Assembly (NCBI RefSeq): GCF_044344315.1
Contig: NZ_JBIJDC010000008.1
Location: forward strand, 1-64,000
Direction of reading: 5' to 3'
DNA: 64,000 nucleotides
Origin: Zoogloea sp044344315
GTDB lineage: Bacteria; Pseudomonadota; Gammaproteobacteria; Burkholderiales; Rhodocyclaceae
Shown here: in pieces, positions 15,937 to 24,198 of the stretch
Numbering within the stretch: the first letter of the stretch is position 1
Layout of the letters: each line of letters opens with the position of its first letter
Notes under the pieces: generated by a model
What the model saw: the letters and a program-made list of their open reading frames with translations, nothing else
Told to the model about the DNA's origin: nothing
Databases searched by the model: none
Program-made: the position numbers and the translations under genes

Positions 15937-16737
15937 TTAACTGGCGTGGCGCAGGGCGCCGAGGATGGAGAGACGCAGGGCGGTGACGGCTTCGGGGAAG
16001 TCCTCCCGCGGGTGGGGAATGTCCACCGCCCACGCCTGCACCAGGTGGCCGGGGCGACCGCCCATCAGCACGATGCGGTCGGCCACCAGGATGGCCTCGT
16101 CGATGTCATGAGTGACGAGCAGCACCGCCGAATGCCAGCGATGCACCACGTCCACCAGCAGGGCCTGCATTTCGGCGCGGGTGATGGCGTCCAGGGCCGA
16201 GAAGGGCTCGTCGGCGAAGAGCAGCTCCGGTTCCCGTGCCAGGGCCCGGGCCAGGGCGGCGCGCTGGGCCATGCCGCCGGAAAGCTGGGCCGGCCAGGCC
16301 GCCTCCCGGCCGGCCAGGCCGACGGCCTCGATGGCGGCGGCCACGCGCCCCTGGAGGGCGGCCCTGGCGGCCTTGGGCTGGTGGGCAAAATCGAGGCCGA
16401 AGCCCACGTTGTCGGCGAGCTTCAGCCAGGGCAGCAGGCTCGCCTGCTGGAACACCAGCGCGCTGCGCGGGTGCGGCTCGGCCAGCGGCTCCCCCAGGAA
16501 GCGCACCTCGCCGCTGGCCGGCTGGGCCAGCCCGGCCAGTACCCGCAGCAGGGTGGACTTGCCGCAGCCGCTGCTGCCCAGCAGGGCAACGATCTCGCGC
16601 CGACGGATGGACAGGGACACCCCCTCGAAGACCGTGCCGACACCGGCATGGGCATAGGACAGGCCGTGGGCCTCCAGCACCGCCGGCCCGGCGGCAGCCG
16701 AAGCCACCACGTCCCGCTCGACGACCGGGTTGTTCAT
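15937..16737 (-). CDS. ABC transporter ATPase, SsuB/TauB type
   Basis: 266 residues. Walker A GSSGCGKST, Q-loop VFQQASLLPW, signature LSGGMAQR, Walker B LLFADEPFSALD and switch His in VTHDIDEA are all present. The SLLPWLKLADNV pattern is typical of the nitrate/sulfonate/taurine subfamily. The start overlaps the stop of the flavoprotein gene by 4 bp, and 27 bp separates it from the binding-protein gene. Confidence 0.93.
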   Translation of the reverse strand: MNNPVVERDVVASAAAGPAVLEAHGLSYAHAGVGTVFEGVSLSIRRREIVALLGSSGCGKSTLLRVLAGLAQPASGEVRFLGEPLAEPHPRSALVFQQASLLPWLKLADNVGFGLDFAHQPKAARAALQGRVAAAIEAVGLAGREAAWPAQLSGGMAQRAALARALAREPELLFADEPFSALDAITRAEMQALLVDVVHRWHSAVLLVTHDIDEAILVADRIVLMGGRPGHLVQAWAVDIPHPREDFPEAVTALRLSILGALRHAS

Positions 16738-17819
16738 GCGGCCCTCAGGGCGGCATGGCGCTCCAGCTCTCCGTGGAGTTGGGTCAGGCTGGGGGTGACC
16801 ACCGGAACGAAGGCCGCCTCAAGCCAGCGCCGGGCAAAGTCGCCGGTGGTGGCCACCAGATAGGCCCGGCCGCCGGTGGCGTCGAGCTCCAGATCCATGG
16901 CCTCGCGCACGATGGCCGCCAGGCGGATGCGGATGCGGAACAGGGGCGCCGCCTGGGTGGCAAAGCTGCCGCTGGCCAGACCGGCCTGCAGTTGCTCGAT
17001 CTCGTGGGCGAGGCTGGCCTCCAGCGCGTCGATTCGCGACTGCAGGCCGGCACGCACCGCGCTGCCCGACGCACCTGCCGCGGCCAGGCAGGCCCGCGCC
17101 AGGCCAATGGACATGCCGCACTGCAGACTCAGGAAGGCCGGCCGCACCCGGGGCAGGAAGCTGCGGGCATCGGCATGGATCAGCTCGGCCGCCCCGGAGA
17201 CCACCCCCTCGATGCGGATGGCGGCGGTATTGCTGCCTCGCAGGGCCAGCAGTTCCAGGTCGTCAGTGCGGGTGATGCCCGGCGTACCGGACAGGAAGGC
17301 CACCACCGCCGGCGGCTGGCCGTCAGTGGGCTCGACGGCCGCCGCGACGGCAAAGCCCGCGCGACGCAGGTTGGTGACCCACGGCAAGCTACCATCCAGG
17401 CGCCAGCCCTCCCCCGCCGGCGATGCGGCGATGGACAGGCTCTCGATGCCCGACAGGAACTTCATGGCATTCGACAGGCCGGTGGCCCCGGCCAGCTCGC
17501 CGGACAGCAGGGCAGGCAGATGGCGGGCGCGCAAAGCTGCGTTGTCGCTCTGGAGCAGGTACTCGATGAAAGTGCGCTGCCCCCAGAAGACAAAGGCCGC
17601 GGTCAGGGAGCGCCGGGCCACCCGGGCAATGGCATCCACCGCATCGGCCGTGCTGCCGCCGCTGCCACCCAGCGCAGACGGCACGCCAATACGGAAGAAG
17701 CCTGCCGCGCCGAGCACGGAGATGGCCTCGTCGGCGTGGGCGGCGCCCTCGTTGAGGGAGGCTGCATGGGCCGATGCCCAGGCCAGGGCGTCGTCCTGGC
17801 TGCGGATGGCGGTACTCAT
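16734..17819 (-). CDS. Acyl-CoA-dehydrogenase-family flavoprotein
   Basis: 361 residues from the ATG at 17819, which overlaps the previous stop (ATGA). The three-domain acyl-CoA dehydrogenase layout is recognisable: helical N-terminus with GFFRIGVPSALGGSGGS, a middle beta domain around residues 115-220, and a C-terminal helical bundle. The middle domain lacks the usual acyl-CoA substrate motifs, and I see no clear catalytic Glu. In sulfur clusters this superfamily also supplies reduced-flavin monooxygenases of the DszC/SfnC kind, which is the more likely role here given the ABC importer, AhpD-like protein and cysK-cysE. The substrate is unknown. Confidence 0.78.
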   Translation of the reverse strand: MSTAIRSQDDALAWASAHAASLNEGAAHADEAISVLGAAGFFRIGVPSALGGSGGSTADAVDAIARVARRSLTAAFVFWGQRTFIEYLLQSDNAALRARHLPALLSGELAGATGLSNAMKFLSGIESLSIAASPAGEGWRLDGSLPWVTNLRRAGFAVAAAVEPTDGQPPAVVAFLSGTPGITRTDDLELLALRGSNTAAIRIEGVVSGAAELIHADARSFLPRVRPAFLSLQCGMSIGLARACLAAAGASGSAVRAGLQSRIDALEASLAHEIEQLQAGLASGSFATQAAPLFRIRIRLAAIVREAMDLELDATGGRAYLVATTGDFARRWLEAAFVPVVTPSLTQLHGELERHAALRAA

Positions 17820-18376
17820 GATTCCAGGGCTCCGGGCGCGAAGGGCTGCAGTTCGGGATTGATGGCGGAGCCGGCCAGATTGTTGGCGAAGTTGCACAGG
17901 GTCGCCAGGCTCACGCCCAGCAGCACCTCCAGCACCTGCTGCTCCTGGAAACCCGCCGCCAGAAAATCGGCCAGCTCGCCCGTGCCCACCTTGCCGCGGC
18001 TCAGGATGACCGCCCGGGTGAAGGCCACCAGGGCGTCGAAGCGGGCGTTGCCGGTGCTGGCGCGCTCCTGCAGGGCGCGCACCAGGTCACGCTCGAGCCC
18101 GGCCTTCTTCAAGGCGATGGCGGTATGCCCGGCAACGCAGAAATCGCAGCCATGCACGCTGGCCGCGGTGATCTGCACCACCTCCCGCTCGGCCAGGCTG
18201 AGGCTGGCGCGGGCATTGATGCCCGAGACGGTGAGGTAGGTTTCCAGGGCCACCGGGGCGTTGGCCAGCACGCCGATCAGGTTGGGCAGGAAGCCATTGT
18301 TGGTGATCACGGTGTCAATGAAAGCGCGGCTGCCCTCGGGGGCGCTGGCGGGGGTATGAACGGTCAGGCGGGTCAT
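17816..18376 (-). CDS. AhpD/carboxymuconolactone-decarboxylase-like protein
   Basis: 186 residues from the ATG at 18376 (GGAG 6 nt upstream). The AhpD active-site layout is intact: Glu64 in LAEREVVQIT, then HGCDFCVAGH with Cys77, Cys80 and His84. Such proteins use the CxxC for peroxidase or disulfide chemistry, usually as trimers. It is translationally coupled to the flavoprotein gene and may protect against, or recycle, oxidised products of that enzyme. Confidence 0.87.
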   Translation of the reverse strand: MTRLTVHTPASAPEGSRAFIDTVITNNGFLPNLIGVLANAPVALETYLTVSGINARASLSLAEREVVQITAASVHGCDFCVAGHTAIALKKAGLERDLVRALQERASTGNARFDALVAFTRAVILSRGKVGTGELADFLAAGFQEQQVLEVLLGVSLATLCNFANNLAGSAINPELQPFAPGALES

Positions 18377-18509
18377 GGGCTTCTCCACGGGTATCGGCAA
18401 TGGAGTTCATTCTCCCCATCGCGCGCGCGGCCCTCTATGCACGGGCATCGCAGGTTTTTGCTCGTTCGTCTTTCCCGGGGCCAGGGATGCCCCGGTCTGG
18501 AGGCCGGGT

Positions 18510-19433
18510 TCAGTGCGCGAAGGACGGGGCGCCGGGACGGCGGGCGCGCTGGAAGGCGCCGGGCTGCTCGCCGATGACCTTCTTGAAGGCCCGGGTAAAC
18601 GCCGCCTGGGAGTTGTAGCCCACGTGCTCGGCCGCCCGCAGCACGCTGTCGCCACACTGCAGGCGGCGGGCGGCGATCTTCATGCGCACCTGCAGCAGGA
18701 AGCGCGCTGGCGGCTGACCGCTGGCCTCGACGAAATGGCGGCAGAAGCTGGCCCGGGACATGCACGCCACCCGGGCCATGTCGTCGATGGACCAGGGCTT
18801 GCCGGGGGCCCGCAGCAGGTCGTCGAGCAGCGTCGCAAACTCGGGCCGCCGGGCCACGGCCAGCAGCCCCGAGGCCACGTCATTGCGCAGGGCCACGTCG
18901 CGGATCACGTAGAAGAACAGCAGCTCGGTGAGACGTTCGATCAGCGGCGAGGCGCCGGCCTCGTCCCGGGCCGCCTCGGCGAGGATCAGGTCGAACAGCG
19001 GTGCCACCGCGTGCAGGGCGCCGGAGCCGGCACGGATCAGCACATGGTCGGGAAAGGCCCCACGCAACAACTCGCCCAGCAGGCCGCGGAACTGGAAGAA
19101 ACCGCAGGCCAGTCCGCAGGCGCCGGCCACCGGCGGGCTCATGGGCAGCATCGGGCAGGGCTGGAAATCCGGCCCGGCCTCGGCGGCGGGCATCAGGCTG
19201 TGGGGAATGTCGCGGAGCAGGAAGACCCCTTCCCGCGCCTGCAGGCGGATGGGCGCCTGCCCCTCCAGGTGCAGCCAGGACTCGCCGCGCAGCACCAGGT
19301 GAAAGCTGGCTCGCTCCCGGCCGGCCGTGGAGGCGCGCCACGGACCGCAATACTGGCCCACGTGAAAGACCGTGGTATCCAGCTCCAGCCCGCTGACAAG
19401 CCAGTGGGCCAGACGATCGGTATCGGAGCTCAT
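18510..19433 (-). CDS. AraC-family transcriptional regulator with cupin domain
   Basis: 307 residues. The N-terminal cupin (about 15-200) resembles the AraC cupin_6 group (ASFHLVLRGESWLHLEG). Two helix-turn-helix motifs lie at about 210-300, with MARVACMSRASFCRHF and the recognition stretch VGYNSQAAFTRAFKKVIG. It starts inside the stop of the XRE gene (4-bp overlap). A 133-bp gap follows before the AhpD-like gene, so it may control a promoter there. Confidence 0.9.
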   Translation of the reverse strand: MSSDTDRLAHWLVSGLELDTTVFHVGQYCGPWRASTAGRERASFHLVLRGESWLHLEGQAPIRLQAREGVFLLRDIPHSLMPAAEAGPDFQPCPMLPMSPPVAGACGLACGFFQFRGLLGELLRGAFPDHVLIRAGSGALHAVAPLFDLILAEAARDEAGASPLIERLTELLFFYVIRDVALRNDVASGLLAVARRPEFATLLDDLLRAPGKPWSIDDMARVACMSRASFCRHFVEASGQPPARFLLQVRMKIAARRLQCGDSVLRAAEHVGYNSQAAFTRAFKKVIGEQPGAFQRARRPGAPSFAH

Positions 19434-19690
19434 GGGCGTGCGCTCAAGCCAGGCCGTGGACCACTGCCCGGCGTATCCTCGGCCTCCTCGACCAGCTCCG
19501 ACAGCGGCACGCCAAACGCGGCGGCAATCTTCAGCGATGTGGCGAGGGACGGAATGGAATAGCCCCGTTCGACCTCGCCACTGTAAGAACGGCTCAGGCC
19601 GGCCCGGTCGGCAAACTCCTCCTGGGACCAGCCTGCGGCGATCCGGCGGCGGCGGATGACTTCGCCGAAACGCTTGTGCAGCTCGATCAT
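19430..19690 (-). CDS. Small XRE-type helix-turn-helix regulator
   Basis: 86 residues from the ATG at 19690; a longer frame exists but lies entirely inside the acetyltransferase gene. The HTH_3 fold covers residues 8-63: RRRRIAAGWSQEEFADRAGL, then SGEVERGYSIPSLATSLKIA. No effector domain is attached. Overlaps of 4 bp with both neighbours show that it belongs to the same transcript as cysK and the acetyltransferase, so it may report or control cysteine supply. Confidence 0.85.
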   Translation of the reverse strand: MIELHKRFGEVIRRRRIAAGWSQEEFADRAGLSRSYSGEVERGYSIPSLATSLKIAAAFGVPLSELVEEAEDTPGSGPRPGLSARP

Positions 19691-20712
19691 TGGGCAGGCC
19701 TCACCTTGCCCGGTTCGGCATGCTGCAGGGAGGCCTGGGAGATGTGGCTGCCCGGCGGCACACTGTGGGTGAGCCACACGTTGCCACCGATGCTCGAACC
19801 CGCACCGATGACAATGCGCCCGAGGATGGTGGCACCGGCATACACCACCACGTCATCCTCCAGCACCGGATGGCGCGGCAGCCCCTTCGCCAGGCCACCG
19901 CCCTCACCCACCTCGAAGCGCTTGGCGCCGAGGGTGACAGCCTGGTACAGGCGCACCCGGTTGCCGATCACCGCAGTCTCGCCGATCACCACACCGGTGC
20001 CATGATCGATGAAGAAGCTGTTGCCGATGCGTGCCCCCGGATGAATGTCGATTCCGGTGGCCGAGTGGGCCAGCTCCGAGACAATGCGCGCCAGCAGGGG
20101 CACGCCCAGCTCATACAGGCGGTGGGCGATGCGGTAGTAGATCACCGCGTGGATGCCCGGGTAGCACAGCACGATCTCGTCCACGCTGCGCGCGGCCGGA
20201 TCGCCGCGGAAGGCGGCTTCCACATCGGTGTCGAGCACAGCCCGGGTATCCGGCAGGGTGGCAGCGAAGGCGCGCACCAGGCCCGCGGCCCGGCTGCCTG
20301 CCTGTTCTTCGTTCTCACCGGCATGCCGGGCCTGATAGCCCAGTTCCAGGCGCACTTGCTCCAGGAGCAGGTGCAGGGCCGCATCCAGGGTGTGGCCGAC
20401 GTAGAAATCCTCGCACTCCTGGCGCAGGTCGGCAGGCCCCAGACGCATGGGAAAGAGCGCCGCGCAAAGCTGCTCGACCACCCGCGCCAGGGCCTCGCGG
20501 GACGGAAACTCGCGCCCCCCGGTCTCTCGGCTGCGCCCCTGGGCGTCCCGCCAGCGGCTGCGTACGGCATGCAGGCCGGCGACGACGGCGTGCAGGTCCC
20601 AGTGTTCGGAACTTGTATCGGCAACCGGCGCCGGGGCCGGCGAGGCGGTGGGCCCGCCCTGCTCCCCGCGCACCGCCGGGCGGATGCCCTGAAGCGGATC
20701 TGCGGTGCTCAC
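19687..20712 (-). CDS. cysE: Serine O-acetyltransferase (CysE/EpsC-like)
   Basis: 341 residues. A helical N-terminal domain of about 190 residues precedes a left-handed beta-helix of hexapeptide repeats. The active-site pattern GIDIHPGARIGNSFFIDHGT and VIGETAVIGNRVRLYQAVT is intact, including the catalytic His of DIHPG and of IDHGT. The protein is longer than E. coli CysE (273) and looks like the EpsC/NifP-type subgroup. It makes O-acetylserine for CysK. The C-terminus HAEPGKVRPAQ lacks the Ile-terminated CysE tail that docks in CysK, so no classic cysteine synthase complex is expected. Confidence 0.9.
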   Translation of the reverse strand: MSTADPLQGIRPAVRGEQGGPTASPAPAPVADTSSEHWDLHAVVAGLHAVRSRWRDAQGRSRETGGREFPSREALARVVEQLCAALFPMRLGPADLRQECEDFYVGHTLDAALHLLLEQVRLELGYQARHAGENEEQAGSRAAGLVRAFAATLPDTRAVLDTDVEAAFRGDPAARSVDEIVLCYPGIHAVIYYRIAHRLYELGVPLLARIVSELAHSATGIDIHPGARIGNSFFIDHGTGVVIGETAVIGNRVRLYQAVTLGAKRFEVGEGGGLAKGLPRHPVLEDDVVVYAGATILGRIVIGAGSSIGGNVWLTHSVPPGSHISQASLQHAEPGKVRPAQ

Positions 20713-21686
20713 GCCGGCAGCCCCGCCGCGTCGAACACCCCCTCAAAGAGGACCGAACTGAGATAACGCTCGCCGGAGTCGGGCAGCACCACCACGATGG
20801 TCTTGCCGGCGTTCTCCGGCAGCTTGGCCAGGCGCACGGCAACGGCCGCTGCCGCCCCGCAGGAGATGCCGGACAGGATGCCCTCCTCCCGGGCCAGGCG
20901 ACGGGCGAACTCGACGGCCTCCTCGTTGGTGACCTGCTCCACCGCATCCACCAGGGTCAGATCGAGCACGCCGGGCACGAAGCCGGCGCCAATACCCTGG
21001 ATCTTGTGGGGGCCGGGCTTGAGGGGCTCGCCGGCGCGGGTCTGGGTGAGGATGGGGCTGGCCGCCGGCTCCACTGCCACCGACTGGATGGCCTTGCCGC
21101 GGCCCTGCTTGAAGTAGCGAGACACGCCGGTGATGGTGCCGCCAGTGCCCACGCCCGAAACGAAGATATCCACCTTGCCATCGGTGTCATCCCAGATCTC
21201 CGGGCCGGTGGTGGTTTCGTGGATCAGGGGATTGGCGGGGTTCTTGAACTGCTGCAGCAGCACGTACTTGTCCGGATCGGAGGCGGCAATCTCCTCGGCC
21301 TTGGCCACGGCACCACTCATGCCCTTGGGGCCCTCGGTGAGGACCAGCCTGGCGCCATAGGCGAGGAGCAACTTGCGCCGTTCGATGCTCATGGTCTCGG
21401 GCATGGTGAGGGTCAGGGGAATGCCCTTGGCCGCAGCCACGAAGGCCAGGGCGATACCGGTGTTGCCACTGGTCGGTTCGACCAGTTCCTTGCCCGGCCC
21501 GAGCAGCCCGCGCTTCTCGGCGTCCCACACCAGGGCCGCGCCGATGCGGCACTTCACCGAATAGGCCGGGTTGCGCCCCTCGATCTTGGCCAGCACGGTG
21601 GCGCCGGCGCCATCGGTGATGCGGTTGAGCCGGACCAGCGGGGTGTGGCCGATGGAAAATGCGTTGTCCTCATACCATCTGGACAT
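20709..21686 (-). CDS. cysK: Cysteine synthase A (O-acetylserine sulfhydrylase)
   Basis: 325 residues from the ATG at 21686, which follows AAGGAG; a second in-frame Met five codons upstream lies inside that ribosome site. Collinear with E. coli CysK: DNAFSIGHTPLVRLNRI, PLP-binding Lys45 in SVKCRIG, the substrate loop PTSGNTGIA, GVGTGGTITGVSRY for phosphate binding and KIQGIGAGF. Joins O-acetylserine and sulfide to make cysteine. First gene of the leftward chain; an exact inverted repeat lies at 21801. Confidence 0.95.
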   Translation of the reverse strand: MSRWYEDNAFSIGHTPLVRLNRITDGAGATVLAKIEGRNPAYSVKCRIGAALVWDAEKRGLLGPGKELVEPTSGNTGIALAFVAAAKGIPLTLTMPETMSIERRKLLLAYGARLVLTEGPKGMSGAVAKAEEIAASDPDKYVLLQQFKNPANPLIHETTTGPEIWDDTDGKVDIFVSGVGTGGTITGVSRYFKQGRGKAIQSVAVEPAASPILTQTRAGEPLKPGPHKIQGIGAGFVPGVLDLTLVDAVEQVTNEEAVEFARRLAREEGILSGISCGAAAAVAVRLAKLPENAGKTIVVVLPDSGERYLSSVLFEGVFDAAGLPA

Positions 21687-21783
21687 GGAGATCTCCTTCA
21701 AGGGGTCGAATCGACGGACTCGAGTTGAAAACGAATGGACGGACAGGTCAGGAACTCACGATACCGGCCCCCCGCCGGGCAGC

Positions 21784-21813
21784 GAACCAACATATATTTG
21801 ATTGGTTACCAAT
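21784..21813 (-). promoter_or_regulatory. Operator candidate upstream of cysK
   Basis: ATTGGTTACCAAT (21801-21813) is a perfect 6-bp-arm inverted repeat. Next to it on the minus strand is AATATATGTTGGTTCGC, giving an AT-rich stretch that could be a -10 region. The TTGGTTCGC part recurs upstream of sbp. The repeat starts about 115 bp upstream of the ATG. CysB or the XRE/AraC proteins of the same operon are possible binders. Confidence 0.45.
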
Positions 21814-21897
21814 GCCGGAGCGATAAGCTTTCCCGGAATCGCGGATAGGCAAATTGAAAGCCCTTCGGGTCAATTCCTGGTGTCGCCCGACATCTCC

Positions 21898-22080
21898 TGT
21901 AGGGGCGACTTGTAAGGGCGACTTGTAGGGGCGACTTCAGTCGCCCACCCACGCGTCTATCACAGGCATGCCCTTGATCTCAGTCCGCGGGCGACTGAAG
22001 TCGCCCCCACAGTCCCTCCAGCCGCCTTCAGCGCGTCCCATAAACCCCTTCAGCTTCATCCATCGGGTGATCCGGCCAGT
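21898..22080. repeat. Dispersed palindromic repeat, copy D with tandem 13-mers and flank
   Basis: Two extra 13-bp units (TGTAGGGGCGACT, TGTAAGGGCGACT) precede the core palindrome at 21924-22010. The flank 22011-22080 (AGTCCCTCCAGCCGCC onward, ending GATCCGGCCAGT) matches copies B, C and F. The rest of the gap to the hydrolase gene (22081-22222) shows nothing else except ATGAACTCGACCCCAC at 22147, which resembles the inverted-repeat arm at 33557. Confidence 0.87.
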
Positions 22081-22222
22081 GGAGGGCAAACCCGCGTCAG
22101 CATTGGGTTTGCGTCTGGTTCGGGGAGGACAACCAAGGAAAACAGGATGAACTCGACCCCACGGAAGCACGCGCGCGGTCAGACGACATCAAGCTGACGC
22201 ACGCAGCTTGATTCCCACGCCC

Positions 22223-22909
22223 TCAGGACGACACTTCGGTAAACACCTCCCAGTTGAACCGGGTGCGGTGGCGCAGCCGGGCCAGGGCGCCGCGCTTGCC
22301 CTTGTGGGTCAGGCGGGCGTCGTCGATGCTGCCCAGGGGCAGGCCGGTGTAGGAGTCGCGCAGGGCATTGAGCAGGGCCAGACCCTGGGGCCACGGGCCA
22401 TGCCCGGAGTCCACGTTGATGTGTCCGGCCTCACCGATGTCGATGAACAGACTGCCCCAACAGTCCGCCCAGCGGGCCGTGCCCTCCAGGCTGGCCCAGG
22501 GGTCGTTGCGGCTGGCCACGACCATACTCGGTACGCCGATGGGAGTAGAAGGAATCCATGAGGACAGCCCGCCCCGGTCGGATACGTAGCTGGTGTCGCG
22601 CAGGCCGAAGGCACTGAAGCGGTCGGGGTCGGGCGGTGCCACCAGCAGCAGGCCGGCCACCCGTTCGGGGCGGTCGGCGGCGGCCACCACCGAGGCCAGA
22701 CAGCCGTAGCTGTGGGCCACCAGCCACACCACGCCGGCCGCCTCGTCGATTTCGCGCCGGACCTCGGTGGCCCAGCGCGCCAGCACCGGCGCGGTCCAGT
22801 CGATCTGACGAACCCGGCGGGCATCGGCCAGCCGGGTTTCCAGCCAGCTCTGCCAGTGCCCGGGGCCGCTGTCGTTGAGCCCCGGCACGATCAAGGTGGT
22901 TTGCTGCAC
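22223..22909 (-). CDS. RBBP9/YdeN-family alpha/beta hydrolase
   Basis: 228 residues from GTG at 22909, chosen because GGGGG precedes it at the right distance; TTG at 22927 is possible but has no ribosome site. The family pattern TLIVPGLNDSGPGHWQSWLE opens the protein. The nucleophile Ser67 is in VAHSYGC, the acid Asp in VASRNDPW, and the His in GHINVDSGHGPWP. These are small serine hydrolases of largely unknown substrate. It sits after the terminator of sbp, so it is either a separate unit or a minor read-through gene. Confidence 0.87.
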   Translation of the reverse strand: MQQTTLIVPGLNDSGPGHWQSWLETRLADARRVRQIDWTAPVLARWATEVRREIDEAAGVVWLVAHSYGCLASVVAAADRPERVAGLLLVAPPDPDRFSAFGLRDTSYVSDRGGLSSWIPSTPIGVPSMVVASRNDPWASLEGTARWADCWGSLFIDIGEAGHINVDSGHGPWPQGLALLNALRDSYTGLPLGSIDDARLTHKGKRGALARLRHRTRFNWEVFTEVSS

Positions 22910-22936
22910 CTGAACGCCCCCAATCAAAAGATGCCA

Positions 22937-22971
22937 ATGAAAAATGCGCCAGACCGGTAGCCTGGCGCATT
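22937..22971 (-). terminator. Intrinsic terminator after sbp
   Basis: On the minus strand AATGCGCCAG (22971-22962) pairs perfectly with CTGGCGCATT (22952-22943) around a 9-nt loop, followed by TTTTTC. A 10-bp stem plus T-run is the clearest rho-independent terminator of the window. Confidence 0.88.
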
Positions 22972-23019
22972 GTGTGAAAGGACGCTCCCGCCGAGGGCGG
23001 GGGCGGGAGCACGCCGGAC

Positions 23020-24030
23020 TTACTTGACGGTGGTGATCTGGTCGAACACGCCGCCGTCGGCGAAGTGGGTCTTCTGGGCCTTGGTCCAGCCGCCGAAGAG
23101 CTCGTCGATGGTGAACAGCTTGACCGGGGCGAAGGTCTTGGCGTACTTGGCAGCCACCTTCGGATCGATCGGGCGGTAGTAGTTCTTGCCGGCGATGTCC
23201 TGACCTTCCGGCGAGTACAGGTACTTCAGGTACTCCTCGGCGACCTTGCGGGTACCGCGCTTGTCCACCACCTTGTCCACCACGGAGACAGGCGGCTCGG
23301 CCAGGATGGACAGGGACGGGGTGATGATGTCGAACTTGTCCGGGCCCAGTTCCTTGGTGGCCAGGTAGGCTTCGTTTTCCCAGGAGATCAGCACGTCGCC
23401 GATACCGCGCTCGGTGAAGGTGGTCAGGGAGCCGCGGGCGCCGGAGTCGAGCACCTTCACGTTGCCGTAGATCTTCTTGACCAGATCCTTGGCGGTGACT
23501 TCGGTGCCGCCCGGCAGCTTGAGGGCGTAACCCCAGGCGGCCAGATAGTTCCAGCGGGCCCCGCCGGAGGTCTTCGGGTTCGGGGTGATGACCTCGATGC
23601 CCGGCTTGGCCAGGTCATTCCAGTCCTTGATCTTCTTCGGGTTGCCCTTCCGCACCAGGAACACGATGGTGGAGGTGTAGGGCGAGGCGTTGTGGGGCAG
23701 ACGCTTCTGCCAGTCGGCCGGGATCCACTTGCCGTTGTCGTGCAGCGCATCCACGTCGGCCGCCAGGGCCAGGGTCACCACGTCGGCTTCGAGGCCGTCG
23801 ATCACCGAGCGGGCCTGCTTGCCAGAGCCACCATGGGACTGCTTGATGGTGACGGTTTCGTTGTTCTTGGTCTTCCAGTACTTGGCGAAGGCCGCGTTGT
23901 ATTCCTGGTAGAGCTCACGGGTCGGGTCGTAGGAGACGTTGAGCAGGGTCACGTCGGCATGGGCCAGGCTGGACAGGCCGAGCACCAGAGCCAAGGACAG
24001 GACGGAGCGGCGGGCGAAGCGAGATTTCAT
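23020..24030 (-). CDS. sbp: Periplasmic sulfate-binding protein
   Basis: 336 residues with a signal peptide (1-25, AHA/DV cut). The start of the mature chain TLLNVSYDPTRELYQEYNAAF is the Sbp/CysP signature, and SHGGSGKQARSVIDGLEADVV is the sulfate-binding stretch. It would feed a CysTWA permease, which is not in the window. It stands alone: a strong terminator lies downstream and 168 bp of non-coding DNA upstream. That gap has GAATAAGCATAAAAG followed by CTTGGTTCGCC on the minus strand, a likely promoter/CysB region. Confidence 0.93.
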   Translation of the reverse strand: MKSRFARRSVLSLALVLGLSSLAHADVTLLNVSYDPTRELYQEYNAAFAKYWKTKNNETVTIKQSHGGSGKQARSVIDGLEADVVTLALAADVDALHDNGKWIPADWQKRLPHNASPYTSTIVFLVRKGNPKKIKDWNDLAKPGIEVITPNPKTSGGARWNYLAAWGYALKLPGGTEVTAKDLVKKIYGNVKVLDSGARGSLTTFTERGIGDVLISWENEAYLATKELGPDKFDIITPSLSILAEPPVSVVDKVVDKRGTRKVAEEYLKYLYSPEGQDIAGKNYYRPIDPKVAAKYAKTFAPVKLFTIDELFGGWTKAQKTHFADGGVFDQITTVK

Positions 24031-24086
24031 GAGACGACTTCCTATGGGCTAAAAGTAAGTGAAACCGAGTCTAGAGAGGGCTGCCG

Positions 24087-24123
24087 GAATGGCGAACCAA
24101 GAAAAACTTTTATGCTTATTCGC
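24087..24123 (-). promoter_or_regulatory. Putative promoter/operator of sbp
   Basis: The minus strand has GAATAAGCATAAAAG then a T-run and CTTGGTTCGC, an AT-rich island in otherwise GC-rich DNA about 60-90 bp upstream of the start. The TTGGTTCGC part is also upstream of cysK, and TTTCTTGGTTC is upstream of the gene at 13094. Confidence 0.4.
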
Positions 24124-24198
24124 GGAGGCATGAATACCTATGCATGAATGGATGGCCCGGGCGAAACCGGACCGCGCAATGGATTCATTCACACGCGT

